DNA of 64,000 nucleotides from Streptomyces erythrochromogenes (GTDB taxonomy: Bacteria > Actinomycetota > Actinomycetes > Streptomycetales > Streptomycetaceae). The stretch lies in assembly GCF_036170895.1 (NCBI RefSeq), contig NZ_CP108036.1:930001-994000 (forward strand). Reading direction: 5' to 3'. This document shows, in pieces, positions 1 through 11,203 of the stretch. The position numbers and the translations under genes are program-made. Position 1 is the stretch's first letter. Every line of letters begins with the position of its first letter. A model generated the notes under the pieces. The model searched no databases. It saw only the letters and a program-made list of their open reading frames with translations, and was not told the DNA's origin.

Positions 1-125
1 TCGAGCGGGCCCGCGCCCGCCTCGCCGACGACCTGGGGGTGCCGCCGAGCCGCATGCTGCGGCGGACCCGCCAGATGATCCTGCGCGGCGACGAGGCCGG
101 CCTCGGCCTCACCCCCACGGCCTGA
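1..125 (+). CDS. C-terminal tail of a probable AfsR/SARP-type (BTAD) regulator, partial
   Basis: Only the last 40 codons are present, in the frame beginning at base 3 and ending with TGA at 123-125. The peptide contains LADDLGVPPSRMLRR followed by ILRGDE. This resembles the end of the bacterial transcriptional activator domain of SARP/AfsR regulators, where a leader such as LADELGVDPS...L...LLRGD is usual. The 5' part lies outside the window, so the DNA-binding domain cannot be seen. Another helical-repeat protein is possible. Confidence 0.4.
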   Translation, partial: ERARARLADDLGVPPSRMLRRTRQMILRGDEAGLGLTPTA

Positions 126-166
126 CCCCCACGGCCGGACGGGCGCGGTCGCCACGCCTGCGGTGA

Positions 167-820
167 CTACGCGGGATACCAGGCGCCGTTGTACCAGACC
201 TCGTTGGCATTGTCGTTGTGGTGGTCCATGTTGAAGTCCGCAGGGTAGTTCTTGACGTGGTTGTCCGGGTAGGTCCAGATGCCCGCGGACTCGTCGCAGA
301 CGTAGTCCCAGTGACAGATCGTCTTGACCGGGATGTTGCCGAAGAACTTGTCGGCGCCGGCGAGCGGAGCACCGACGAAGCCGCCGAACGGCACGGCTCC
401 GCCGTTGGCTCCGGGCGGGCCCTGGCGCTTGGGGTCCGAGATGAGGACGGCGTTGACGTTGTCGAAGGTCTGCCAGTTCTCGGTGACCCAGATGTGCACG
501 ACCGCGGCGCCCAGGGAGTACCCGCCCATCTTGACGTGCTGGCCGGGGCACGCGGCGCGCTGGTCGCGGACCAGCCGGTTCAGCTCGTTCACACCGGCCC
601 GGGCGCTCGCCCCGTTGGGGATCTGGGTGGGGTACCCCACGTGCTGCTGGATGTTGCCGTAGAAGCCGTCGTTGTTCCACGAGCTGCCCGTGCCGCCGAC
701 GACGATCGTGTAGGTGCCCTCGCACGGAGCCGCCGCCTGCGCCGTGGGCGCCTGCACCACCGAAAGCCCGGCCGTCAGCAGAAGTCCGGCCGATGCCGCC
801 GCGATCCTTCGTGCCCGCAT
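167..820 (-). CDS. Secreted cutinase/PE-PPE-like alpha/beta-hydrolase fold protein
   Basis: The product is 217 residues. I chose the ATG at 820 because GGGGAGGAACG sits just upstream and the protein then begins with a clear Sec signal peptide: basic MRARR, a hydrophobic core, and an AQAAA cleavage region near residue 30. The mature part starts YTIVVGGTGSSW and has a nucleophile-elbow-like GGYSLGAAVVH, as in cutinase and PE-PPE hydrolases. Two further cysteines (TICHWDYVCDE) may form a disulfide. The likely role is an extracellular esterase or related hydrolase, but the His/Asp partners cannot be assigned by eye. It stands alone and points towards the window edge. Confidence 0.6.
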   Translation of the reverse strand: MRARRIAAASAGLLLTAGLSVVQAPTAQAAAPCEGTYTIVVGGTGSSWNNDGFYGNIQQHVGYPTQIPNGASARAGVNELNRLVRDQRAACPGQHVKMGGYSLGAAVVHIWVTENWQTFDNVNAVLISDPKRQGPPGANGGAVPFGGFVGAPLAGADKFFGNIPVKTICHWDYVCDESAGIWTYPDNHVKNYPADFNMDHHNDNANEVWYNGAWYPA

Positions 821-1034
821 TCGTTCCTCCCCAAGTAGTCGGCCCACGCGTCCGCCTGCCCGTTCGGGACGCGGTCGGCCGAGGTCACCGGACGACAGTG
901 GCAGCGGCCGATGACATCCCGATGAAACCCGTTCCATCGGCATCTCATCGACGTCTCCTACCGTCGGCCGCCGACGACCGGAGAGCAGCGGTCGGCCGCG
1001 CCGCACACTCCACCTCGCGACGGAGAGGCACACC

Positions 1035-1290
1035 ATGAGAAGAACCGGCTCGTGCCGCGGCGTGTTCACCGGACTCGCCGTCCTGGCCGGCGTCTGGGCC
1101 CTGCCTCGCAGTGGGAGACCTTCGGCGGCGGCACCGCGATCGGCGCGGGCAGCAACGCGGACGGCCGCATCGAGATCTTCGGAACCAGCGGGGCCGGCGT
1201 CCACCACCGGCGGCAGACCGGATTCGCCACCTGGTCGCAATGGAGCTGGCTGAACGGTTCGGGCCCCGCGGTCAACCAGCCGGCCTCACC
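1035..1290 (+). pseudogene. Frameshifted remnant of a secreted PLL/tectonin-like propeller protein
   Basis: A signal-peptide start (MRRTGSCRGVFTGLAVLAG) begins at ATG 1035. At about 1105 the conserved reading moves to the frame of 1052, which reads FGGGTAIGAGSNADGRIEIF and then WSQWSWLNGSGPAVNQPA. The pattern of ADGR-E-F and W--W---- is that of PLL-like or tectonin beta-propeller blades found in secreted actinobacterial carbohydrate-binding proteins. Only about one blade remains before the homology ends near 1290. Signal peptide and blade therefore lie in different frames, and most of the gene is gone. The family call rests on motif shape only. Confidence 0.5.
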
Positions 1291-1319
1291 CCCCTCTGTC
1301 CACCGCCGGGCCCCGCCGC

Positions 1320-1345
1320 CCGGGGCCCGCCGACAGGGGCCCCGG
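1320..1345 (-). terminator. GC-rich hairpin after the aldo/keto reductase
   Basis: CCGGGGCCC (1320-1328) pairs perfectly with GGGCCCCGG (1337-1345) across an 8-base loop. It sits just 3' of the aldo/keto reductase stop. It has no U-tract, as is common for Streptomyces terminators. Confidence 0.4.
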
Positions 1346-1353
1346 CGTACGAC

Positions 1354-2262
1354 TCAGGACGCCCCCTCGCCGCGGTGCAGGGACTCCAGAGCGGCCAGTT
1401 CGGCCGCCGTGAGCCGCAGGGCGCCGGCGGCCACGTTGGCGGCGAGGTGCTCCGGGTCCCCCGTACCGGGGATCGCCAGTACGTGCGGTCCCCGGTGCAG
1501 GGTCCAGGCCAGCCGGACCTGGGCGGCGCTCGCCCCGTGCGCCCGCGCGACCTCCAGCACCTCGGCGCTGTCGTCCCCGCCGGCGCCGGCCTGCCGTCCG
1601 GTGCCGGCGATCGAGTAGAACGGCACGAAGGCGACGCCCCGTTCGCCGCAGCTGCGCAGGAACTCGTCCTGCTCGGGCTGTACGCCGATGCCGTACATGT
1701 TCTGCACGCACACCACCGGTGCGATGGCCAGGGCCTCGTCCAGGTGGTGGGGCCGGACGTTCGACAGCCCCAGGTGGCGGACGAGGCCGGCCTGCCGGAG
1801 CTCGGCCAGCACTCCGAAGCGTTCGGCTATCGAGCCGGTGCCGACGATCCGCAGGTTCACCACGTCGAGGTGGTCGCGGCCGAGCTGGCGGAGGTTCTCC
1901 TCCACCTGGCCGCGCAGCTGTTCGGGTCGGGCGTGGGGCAGCCATTCACCGGACGGGTCCCGGCCGGGCCCGACCTTGGTGGCGATCACCAGGTCATCGG
2001 GGTACGGGGCCAGAGCCCGGTTGATCAGCTCGTTGGCGGAGCGCAGCGGGGAGAAGTAGAACGCCGCGGTGTCGATGTGGTTCACCCCGAGGTCCACCGC
2101 GCGGCGCAGCACCTCGACCGCCTGGCCGCGGTCGCGCGGGACGGCGCCGCTGACGAGGGCCTCGCCGTTCTGGGCCAGGCGCATCGCGCCGAAGCCGATC
2201 CGGTTGACCGTGCGGTCGCCGAGCTTCCAGGTGCCTGCTGCCGTGATCGTCTGTGAGGTCAT
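1354..2262 (-). CDS. Aldo/keto reductase
   Basis: This 302-residue protein matches the usual length of the AKR TIM-barrel family, which reduces aldehydes and ketones with NADPH. Visible landmarks are the N-terminal NRIGFGAMRL, HIDTAAFYFSP with the catalytic Asp and Tyr, IATKVG with the catalytic Lys, LGLSNVRPHHL, and the C-terminal AIPGTGDPEHLAANV cofactor-binding stretch. In place of the classical His strand the sequence has LDVVNLRIVG, a variant I associate with the AKR13-like oxidoreductases common in actinobacteria. The gene is divergent from the ArsR-like regulator at 2328 with a 65-base shared promoter region, so that regulator may control it. Confidence 0.85.
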   Translation of the reverse strand: MTSQTITAAGTWKLGDRTVNRIGFGAMRLAQNGEALVSGAVPRDRGQAVEVLRRAVDLGVNHIDTAAFYFSPLRSANELINRALAPYPDDLVIATKVGPGRDPSGEWLPHARPEQLRGQVEENLRQLGRDHLDVVNLRIVGTGSIAERFGVLAELRQAGLVRHLGLSNVRPHHLDEALAIAPVVCVQNMYGIGVQPEQDEFLRSCGERGVAFVPFYSIAGTGRQAGAGGDDSAEVLEVARAHGASAAQVRLAWTLHRGPHVLAIPGTGDPEHLAANVAAGALRLTAAELAALESLHRGEGAS

Positions 2263-2327
2263 GTACCGGATGATCGGTGGCGGGTAGGCTGCCGGGCCAT
2301 TGGTTAAGGCATGTGTGAATCCTCGGA

Positions 2328-3344
2328 GTGGCGGTGCGGGCGGAACTGGCGTTGTCGGTGGGCGATCTGGCGCGGATGAGGTTCGCCGTCTCGCCGATGT
2401 GGGAGGTCGGGCCCAGCATGCGACTGCTCCGGTCGGGGCACGAACACCCCGTGCACCGGGCCTGGACGGCGCAGGTGCGGCCGCGTCTGGCGGCCGCGGG
2501 GCTCGACCGGGGCCGGCTCGCCGAACTGGTGCCGCCCTCGGGGTACGTTCCCGACTTCCTCAATCCCGCGCCCCCCGGTCCCTCCCCCACCTTCGGGGAG
2601 GAGCTCGCCGCGATCCGGGCCTCACCCGCCGGCCGGGTCCGCGGGGAGCTCGACCGGCTGCGGGACCAGCAGGGACGTCTCGGCCCGGGGCTCCGCGACC
2701 TGTACGACGACGTGCCGCGCCTGCTGGAGCGGGTGGTGGAGGAGATCGAGGCTTACTGGGAAGTGGCCCTGGCGCCCTACTGGGTGCGGATCCGGGCGGT
2801 GCTCGACGCCGATGTCTTCCACCGGGCCCGGCAGGTCGCCGAGCACGGCGCGGGCCGCCTCCTGGGCGAGCTGCACTCCTCGGTGAGCTGGGACGACAGC
2901 GCCCTCCGGCTGGCCGACCGGCACGCGCCGCTGTCCCGGCAGGCGGTCGGCGCCGGCCTGCTGCTGATCCCCTCGGTGTTCACCGGGCCGGTCCCGTTCA
3001 CCCGCCTGGCGCCGCCGGATCCTCCCCAACTGGCCTATCCGGCCCGTGGTATCGGCGCACTGTGGGAGCCCCGTCCGGTTGTTCGGGGCGGGGGCGGCGC
3101 CCTGGCCGCCGTACTCGGCCGCTCGCGTTCCCTGCTGCTGGCCGAGCTGGGCTCACCCGCCACCACGACCGAACTCGCCGGCCGCACGGGGCTGTCGGCG
3201 GCCGGGGTGTCCCAGTTCCTCACGGCGCTGCGCGGCGCGGGTCTGGTCAGCGCCCACCGGGCCGGACGCTGCGTGCTGTACGCCCGCACGTCCGTGGCCG
3301 AGGCCCTCCTGACCGCCCCTTCCGACCGCCCGCCCGCCTCCTGA
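2328..3344 (+). CDS. ArsR-like winged-helix transcriptional regulator
   Basis: The 338-residue protein has a long N-terminal region of about 240 residues and a C-terminal winged helix (residues 265-330: LAELGSPATTTELAGRTGLS, then AAGVSQFLTALRGAGLVSAH). The pattern is the ArsR recognition helix and wing. Streptomyces carries many such regulators with a large ligand-sensing N-terminal domain and the HTH at the end. GTG starts at 2328 or 2334 are both possible, and neither has a strong ribosome-binding site. Transcribed away from the aldo/keto reductase, it probably regulates itself and that gene; this is inferred from position alone. Confidence 0.75.
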   Translation: MAVRAELALSVGDLARMRFAVSPMWEVGPSMRLLRSGHEHPVHRAWTAQVRPRLAAAGLDRGRLAELVPPSGYVPDFLNPAPPGPSPTFGEELAAIRASPAGRVRGELDRLRDQQGRLGPGLRDLYDDVPRLLERVVEEIEAYWEVALAPYWVRIRAVLDADVFHRARQVAEHGAGRLLGELHSSVSWDDSALRLADRHAPLSRQAVGAGLLLIPSVFTGPVPFTRLAPPDPPQLAYPARGIGALWEPRPVVRGGGGALAAVLGRSRSLLLAELGSPATTTELAGRTGLSAAGVSQFLTALRGAGLVSAHRAGRCVLYARTSVAEALLTAPSDRPPAS

Positions 3345-3767
3345 CCGACGGGGTCGGCCTGTCAGTCCGTAACCTTCCGGGGGTCCCCCGGTCCCCTCTG
3401 CGTTGCTACCTTCCAGACCGTTCGCACGGCCCGGACCGCCAAGGGGGAGGAGTGGGCGGCCCCGCCCTGCGAGCGCGGAGTCCGGATCTCGCCAACCGAA
3501 CAGGGAGAACGACGGCGCGGGAGCGTCCCCGAGCCTCCCGAGGCACCCTTCCGGGCCCCGGAGCACGGTGACTTTGCCCACTGCGAGCGGTTCTCGGCGG
3601 GGCGCCCGGCCCCGCCACGGCGGGGTGTGTCCCCCGTCCCCGGCCTACGGCGCCGCCCCGCCCCCGCGTCCCCCGCCGAACTGGCCGAAGTACGCCGGTG
3701 AACTCCCCTGAGGGATGAGTATCGTTCCGCTCGTCCGACCGGCACGACGCGTGGAACAGGGGGAACG
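3345..3767. other. Intergenic region before the FHA-kinase operon
   Basis: No convincing gene is seen in these 423 bases. A small palindrome, CCGGGGGTCCCCCGG (around 3376-3390), follows the ArsR-like gene and may help end transcription. The promoter for the 3768 operon should lie in the right half, but I cannot identify its elements. Long reading frames here have no family-like content. Confidence 0.4.
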
Positions 3768-4577
3768 GTGAGCGGCGTAGTGGTCCATCTGCCGTCGGGG
3801 AGCGGCGGCGCCGCGGGCGGTGAACCGGGCGTCGCCCCGGTGACGTTGCGGCTCGGCCCCGGCGAAGCCGCCCGCTTCGGACGGGGCTCCACGACGGTAC
3901 CCGTCGAACTGCGGCTCGCCGACGCGGCGATCTCCCGGCTCGCGGGGGAGATCCGCGTGACCGACGACCACTGGCAGCTGACGAACCACAGCACCACCCA
4001 CAGCTATCTCGTGGAGAACCCGGAGGGAGCGGGGGAATACCTGAGGGTTCCGCCGCGACGGGTCGGGACGCCCATCCCGTTCGAGTTCTCGCGCGTGGTA
4101 CTGCCCACCCGCGGTGAACTCCCCGTCTCCTTCCAGGTGTTCGCGCCCGACCACGTCTACCTCGACCCGGACGCCATGGGCGCCCCCTGGGGCAACCGCA
4201 CGGTCACCGCGTACTCCCTGGACGAGACGGCCACCTACTTCCTCGTCCTCGTCGCGCTCTGCGAACCGCGCCTGCGCGACCAGTCCCCCGTGGCGGTCCC
4301 CACCACTCCCCAGATCGTCGAACGGCTCGGCCAGGGCGCCGGCTGCGGCACGCCCACCGCGCGGGCGGTCAGCTCGCACATCGACTACCTCGCCGAGGAG
4401 AAGCTGCGCATCGGAGTCCCGGAGGCCCGGGAACACGGCAGGGCCGAGCGCCGCAACGGCAAGCGGGAGGAGATCGTCGGACTCGCCCTGCGGTTCGGCC
4501 TCGTACGGGAGGAGCACCTCGCGCTGCTGCCGCCCCTGACGGGGGCTCGCGGGCGGGAGCGGCAGGCCGGGCGATGA
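3768..4577 (+). CDS. FHA-like domain protein with C-terminal winged-helix region
   Basis: A 269-residue protein from GTG 3768, preceded by AGGGGGAAC. Residues 20-120 look like a forkhead-associated fold: RFGRG early, ISRLAGEI in the middle, then HWQLTNHSTTHSYLVENP, the order seen in phosphothreonine-binding FHA domains. The C-terminal half (VPTTPQIVERLG, then RAVSSHIDYLAEEKLRI) looks like a helix-turn-helix. The stop overlaps the start of the kinase gene by four bases (ATGA), so the two are translationally coupled. The likely role is a phosphoprotein partner or substrate of that kinase. The FHA call is by motif spacing; the HTH call is weaker. Confidence 0.65.
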   Translation: MSGVVVHLPSGSGGAAGGEPGVAPVTLRLGPGEAARFGRGSTTVPVELRLADAAISRLAGEIRVTDDHWQLTNHSTTHSYLVENPEGAGEYLRVPPRRVGTPIPFEFSRVVLPTRGELPVSFQVFAPDHVYLDPDAMGAPWGNRTVTAYSLDETATYFLVLVALCEPRLRDQSPVAVPTTPQIVERLGQGAGCGTPTARAVSSHIDYLAEEKLRIGVPEAREHGRAERRNGKREEIVGLALRFGLVREEHLALLPPLTGARGRERQAGR

Positions 4578-6121
4578 CACCGCCGCTCGGCCTGGGCGGT
4601 ACGACGGAGTGCGACCGCTCGGACCTGCTGCCGCCCGGCTACCGGGTGGGAGGCTGGGTGGTCGCCGAGGTGATCGGGTCCGGAGGCTGGGCCACGGTCT
4701 ACGCGGCGCGGCCGGCCGGTGGCGGCCCGGAGGAGGGACGCCCCGACGTCGCGCTCAAGATCATGCCGACCGCCGCCCTCGCACCGCGCCAAGCGCGCAG
4801 GATCGTGGAGTCCGCCCGCCGCGAGGTCGAACTCGGGCGCAGGCTGGGGCATCCTCGGCTGATCGGGTTCCTGGAGACCTTCGTGCTCTGCGCACCGGAC
4901 CGGCCCGCCCTGGACGGCGCGATCGTGCTGGTCATGGAGAGGGCTGCGGCCAGCCTGCGGGAGCTCGTCGACGCCGGGGTGCCCGAGGCCGACCGCGGCC
5001 GACTGATCGCGGAGATCTGTGAGGGGCTCGCCCATCTCCACCGCTCGGGCTGGGTCCACGCCGATCTCAAGCCGGAGAACGTACTGCTGGGCGCGGACCG
5101 CTCCGTGCGGCTCTCGGACTTCGGACTCGCCACCGAGCTGACGGGGACGCACGGCTACGCGCCCCCCATGGGCACCCTGGACTACCTCCCGCCCGAGCGC
5201 TGGCGGGCGCCCCTCGGGGAACTCGGCGTACTGGTCCGGCCGACGGCCGACATCTGGGCCCTGGGCATCGTCATCCACGAGGTGTTCTCGTCCGGGGGCT
5301 CGCCGTTCTCCGGCGCCACCCCCGTGGCGCGGGGCGCGGCGGTCCAGGAGTACGGCGCGGGGCGCGCCCCGCTGCGCATGGACCACGCCCTGCCGCCGTT
5401 CTGGCGTGCTCTGGCCGCCGACTGCCTCGCCCCGACGCACGCGGCGCGGGCCCCGCACACCGCCGACAGCCTGCTCGCCCGCATCTCCGCGCAGCAGGCG
5501 GCCGGTGCGGGTGCCGGTGCGGGTGCGGGGAGGCGGCCGGGCCGGGCCCGTGCGGCCGTCCTGGCCACCGCGCTCTGCGGGATCGCCGGGGCTGCCCTGT
5601 GCGCGGACGCGGTGCGCGCGGGCCCGTACGCACCGTCCGGTCCTACGGGCGTGCCGACCGGCGCGGTACGCGTGTTCAACGCGGAACGGGGTTGTCAGGA
5701 GCGGGCCGACAGGGACGCGCAGTGCAGTCTGGGCCTGGCGGTCGATCCCCGGAAGCCGTACGCCCCGGACAACGTCGTACCGACCCGGGTGTGGCACGGC
5801 GACGTCCTCGCCGCCGTCTGCGAGCTCGCCGACGGGCGGCCCATCGTCGACGAGGAGGACAGGCGGTCCACCCGCTGGTTCCGCATCCGCCTCCCGGCCG
5901 GCTCCGCGCCCTCGGCGGCATGGCTCCCCGCCGTACGGACCAAGGACCGGCCGTCCCTGCCGGGGTGCGAGGAGGCCTCCGCCGGATCGCGGGGCGGGCC
6001 CGCCCCTGGCTTCCCCTACGAATATCCGCCGGTCGCGGCGGCCGGCCTTCGTGGAATCCACCGACCCGTGCTTGACCCAGGAACCCGTGGCAACGTAACT
6101 TCGACCGCACCCCGCTCGTGA
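4574..6121 (+). CDS. Membrane-anchored Ser/Thr protein kinase (Hanks type)
   Basis: The 515-residue protein opens with a kinase domain (residues 20-300). It shows a glycine loop VIGSGGWATVY, the ATP-anchoring lysine in VALKIMP, the catalytic loop HADLKPENVLL (Asp about 164), SDFGLA for metal binding, and a YLPPERW activation-end motif. HADLKPEN replaces the common HRDLKPEN, which removes the RD arginine, so activation-loop control may differ. A Gly/Ala repeat (AGAGAGAGAG) and one membrane segment near residues 340-360 follow. The remaining 150 residues lie outside and contain paired cysteines; no PASTA repeats are seen. The gene is coupled to the FHA-like protein upstream, a common kinase-effector arrangement. 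Confidence 0.85.
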   Translation: MTPPLGLGGTTECDRSDLLPPGYRVGGWVVAEVIGSGGWATVYAARPAGGGPEEGRPDVALKIMPTAALAPRQARRIVESARREVELGRRLGHPRLIGFLETFVLCAPDRPALDGAIVLVMERAAASLRELVDAGVPEADRGRLIAEICEGLAHLHRSGWVHADLKPENVLLGADRSVRLSDFGLATELTGTHGYAPPMGTLDYLPPERWRAPLGELGVLVRPTADIWALGIVIHEVFSSGGSPFSGATPVARGAAVQEYGAGRAPLRMDHALPPFWRALAADCLAPTHAARAPHTADSLLARISAQQAAGAGAGAGAGRRPGRARAAVLATALCGIAGAALCADAVRAGPYAPSGPTGVPTGAVRVFNAERGCQERADRDAQCSLGLAVDPRKPYAPDNVVPTRVWHGDVLAAVCELADGRPIVDEEDRRSTRWFRIRLPAGSAPSAAWLPAVRTKDRPSLPGCEEASAGSRGGPAPGFPYEYPPVAAAGLRGIHRPVLDPGTRGNVTSTAPRS

Positions 6122-6419
6122 GCTGCTGGAAGGAGGCGAAACCGGATGTCGACCGTCTCCGCGCTGATTCGCCTCGCACACCAGATCGCCTGGGCTCCGG
6201 GTCGTGTAGCACACGGCTGCTGAGCAGCCCCCTCGTCGGCGTGCCCGTTTGCGGCCCCGGCACCTTCTCATCTATGTCACCCCTTACGGCACGCCGTCGC
6301 GTGCCGATGTGTCGCGCTGCGGTACTGCGGTGTCCCGGGCTGCGACCACCGGAAGAGAAAGCTCCTGAAATGGCGACTTGGACAGTCCGATCGACCGCGC
6401 GCCGAAATGAGGACGTGCG

Positions 6420-7891
<1,472 letters not shown>

Positions 7892-7895
<4 letters not shown>

Positions 7896-10291
7896 GCCAT
7901 CTGTCCGAACGTCCCGAGAAGCCCGTCGTCGGCCTCCCCCTGCCGCACGAGAGCGCCGGCCTGCACGTCACCGGCGCCGCTCTCTACACCGACGACCTGG
8001 TCCACCGCACCAAGGACGTCCTGCACGCCCACCCGGTCCAGGTCATGAAGGCCCACGGCACGATCACCGCGCTGCGCACCGGGCCCGCGCTCGCCGTGCC
8101 CGGTGTGGTCCGCGTACTGACCGGGGCCGACGTGCCCGGCGTCAACGACGCCGGCATGAAGCACGACGAACCCCTGTTCCCCGACACTGTCATGTTCCAC
8201 GGCCACGCCGTCGCCTGGGTGCTCGCCGAGACCCTGGAGGCGGCCCGGCTCGGTGCGGCGGCCGTCGAGGTGGAGCTCGACGAGAAGCCCTCCGTGATCA
8301 CGTTGCGGGAGGCGATGGCGGCCGGGAGCTTCCACGGCGCCCGGCCCGTGATGGAGTCCGGCGACGTCGACGCCGGCTTCGAGGACTCCGCGCACGTGTT
8401 CACGGGCGAGTTCCAGTTCTCCGACCAGGAACACTTCTATCTCGAGACGCACGCGGCCCTGGCCCACGTCGACGAGAACGGGCAGATGTTCGTCCAGAGC
8501 AGCACCCAGCACCCCTCGGAGACGCAGGAGATCGTCGCGCACGTGCTCGGCCTGCACAGCCACGAGGTGACCGTGCAGTGCCTGCGCATGGGCGGCGGCT
8601 TCGGTGGCAAGGAGATGCAGCCCCACGGGTTCGCGGCCATCGCCGCGCTCGGCGCCAGGCTGACCGGCCGACCGGTCCGGGTACGGCTCAACCGGACCCA
8701 GGACCTGACCATGTCCGGCAAGCGCCACGGCTTCCACGCCACGTGGAGGATCGGCTTCGACGCCGCGGGCCGCATCCAGGCCCTCGACGCCACCCTGACC
8801 GCCGACGGCGGCTGGAGCCTGGACCTGTCCGAGCCCGTCGTGGCCCGCGCGCTGTGCCACATCGACAACACCTACTGGATCCCCAACGCACGGGTCACCG
8901 GCCGCATCGCCAAGACCAACAAGGTCTCCAACACCGCCTTCCGCGGCTTCGGCGGACCGCAGGGCATGCTGGTGATCGAGGACATCATGGGCCGGTGCGC
9001 GCCGCTGCTCGGCCTCGATCCCATGGAGCTGCGCGAACGCAACTTCTACCGGCAGGGCCACTCGACGCCGTACGGGCAGCGGGTCCTGCACCCCGAACGG
9101 ATCTCCACCGTCTGGCGCCAGGTCCAGGACGACGCCCGCATCGGCGACCGCCGGGCCGAGATCGCGGCCTTCAACGCCGCGCACCCGCACACCAAGCGGG
9201 CGCTCGCGATGACCGGGATCAAGTTCGGGATCTCCTTCAACCTCACCGCCTTCAACCAGGCCGGCGCGCTGGTGCTGGTCTACAAGGACGGCTCCGTCCT
9301 GATCAACCACGGCGGCACCGAGATGGGGCAGGGCCTGCACACCAAGATGCTGCAGGTGGCCGCGACGACGCTGGGCATCCCGCTGCACAAGGTACGGCTG
9401 GCGCCGACCCGCACGGACAAGGTGCCCAACACCTCCGCCACCGCCGCCAGCGCCGGAGCGGACCTCAACGGCGCCGCGGTGAAGAACGCCTGCGAGCAGA
9501 TCCGCGAGCGGCTGCTCCAGGTCGCCGGGACCCAACTGGGTGCGAACGCCTCGGACGTGCGCATCGTCGACGGCGTCGCGCGGGTCGTCGGCAGCGACGG
9601 GGAACTGGCCTGGGACGACCTGGTGCGCACCGCGTACTTCCAGCGGGTCCAGCTGTCGGCGGCCGGTTTCTACCGGACCGAGGGCCTGCACTGGGACGCG
9701 AAGGTGTTCCAGGGCTCGCCGTTCAAGTACTTCTCCTACGGCGCCGCCGCGGCCGAGGTGGAGGTGGACGGGTTCACCGGCTCGTACCGGATCCGGCGGG
9801 TGGACATCGTGCACGATGTCGGCGACAGCCTCTCCCCCATGATCGACATCGGCCAGGTCGAGGGGGGCTTCGTCCAAGGCGCGGGCTGGCTGACGCTGGA
9901 GGACCTGCGGTGGGACGCCGGCGACGGCCCGAACCGCGGCCGGCTGCTGACCCAGGCGGCCAGCACGTACAAGCTGCCGAGCTTCTCGGAGATGCCCGAG
10001 GAGTTCAACGTCAGGCTGCTGGAGAACGCCACGGAGGAGGGCGCGGTCTACGGGTCCAAGGCTGTGGGCGAGCCTCCGCTGATGCTGGCCTTCTCGGTAC
10101 GGGAGGCGCTGCGGCAGGCCGCCGCGGCCTTCGGACCCGACGGGGTCAGCGTGGAACTCGCCTCCCCGGCGACGCCCGAGGCCGTGTACTGGGCGGTCGA
10201 GTCGGCCCGCGCGGGCGGCACACCGTACGGCGGGCGGACGCCCGGCGGCAGCGGGGTCCCCGCCGAGGCAAGTGTGTTGAGCAATGCCTGA
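7892..10291 (+). CDS. xdhB: Xanthine dehydrogenase molybdopterin-binding subunit
   Basis: The product is 799 residues from ATG 7892, which overlaps the xdhA stop. It binds molybdopterin and oxidises hypoxanthine and xanthine. Diagnostic motifs are MGGGFGGKEMQPH, AFRGFGGPQGM, GGTEMGQGLHTKMLQ, and the C-terminal VGEPPLMLAFSVREAL with the expected catalytic glutamate. Length and order match bacterial XdhB. An upstream in-frame extension into xdhA is possible but unlikely given the ATGA junction and the start MSHLSERPEKPVVGLPLPHE. Two subunits of each kind normally form the active enzyme in the cytoplasm. Confidence 0.95.
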
Positions 10292-11195
10292 CATGGGCTG
10301 GGTGGCCGCGGTCGCGCGGTTGCGTGCACGCCGGGAACCCGGCGTGCTCGTGACCGTCGCGACCGTACGCGGCCACGCGCCCCGCCGGGCCGGTGCCAAG
10401 CTCGTCGTGGGACGCACCGAGACCTGGGGGTCGATCGGCGGCGGCAACATCGAGGCCGTCGCCATCGACCGGGCGCGCGAGCTGAGCGGCGCGACCGATC
10501 CGGAGCCGGAACTGATGGAGTTCGCCCTCAACGACAAGGTCACCGGCCCGCACGGGGTGCAGTGCTGCGGCGGCTCCGTCACCGTGCTGCTCGAACCGCT
10601 GCCGGTGGTCGAGGCGGTGGCCGTCTTCGGCGTCGGGCACGTCGGACTGGAACTGGCACGCATCCTGGCCCGCCACCACCTCGATCTGCACCTGATCGAC
10701 ACCCGCCCGGACATGCTCACCGACGAACGGCTCGGCGTGCTCGGGGACGCGGTGGCGCAGATCCGGGTGCACCACACGCCGCTGCTCCCGGAGGAGGTGC
10801 TCGCGGAGCTGCCGCCCGGCGCCCACGTCCTGATCATGACCCATGATCACGCCGAGGACGCCGCGCTGTGCGACGCCGCCCTGCGCACCGCCGGTCTCGG
10901 CTCGATCGGCCTGATCGGCTCGTCGGCGAAATGGGCGCGGTTCCGGCAACGCCTGGCCGCGGAGGGCGGCCATGCCCCGGCCGCCATCGACCGGATCAAG
11001 ACCCCGATCGGGATCCCCGGGATCACCGGCAAGGAACCCGCCGCCATCGCGGTGAGCGTGGCGGCGGACCTGCTCCGCACCTTCGAGCAGGACCGCCGCT
11101 GGTCCGTCCCGGACCCGGCGGCCGCCGTTGCGCACGCCCCGGCGGCTGAACCGGTGGCCGGAACGACGGTCGGCACGGCGCTCGGTAACCGGTAA
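10284..11195 (+). CDS. xdhC: Xanthine dehydrogenase accessory protein XdhC
   Basis: A 303-residue protein whose ATG lies eight bases inside the end of xdhB. XdhC proteins hold molybdenum cofactor, help sulfurate it and insert it into the XdhB subunit. The N-terminal XdhC/CoxI part shows GHAPRRAGAKLVV, WGSIGGGNIEA and VQCCGGSVTVLLE. The second half is a Rossmann-like domain (VAVFGVGHVGLELARIL), and SIGLIGSSAKWARFRQRL is typical of the family end. Position and coupling support the assignment. Confidence 0.92.
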   Translation: MPDMGWVAAVARLRARREPGVLVTVATVRGHAPRRAGAKLVVGRTETWGSIGGGNIEAVAIDRARELSGATDPEPELMEFALNDKVTGPHGVQCCGGSVTVLLEPLPVVEAVAVFGVGHVGLELARILARHHLDLHLIDTRPDMLTDERLGVLGDAVAQIRVHHTPLLPEEVLAELPPGAHVLIMTHDHAEDAALCDAALRTAGLGSIGLIGSSAKWARFRQRLAAEGGHAPAAIDRIKTPIGIPGITGKEPAAIAVSVAADLLRTFEQDRRWSVPDPAAAVAHAPAAEPVAGTTVGTALGNR

Positions 11196-11203
11196 CCGCG
11201 CCG

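Noticed and set aside
1111-2256. Plus-strand frame of 381 codons opposite the aldo/keto reductase
   Set aside because: The minus-strand reductase has clear active-site motifs; the plus frame is compositional only.
6122-6419. Frame of about 100 codons between the kinase and xdhA
   Set aside because: No family likeness, odd Cys/Pro/Arg composition; better read as the xdh promoter region.
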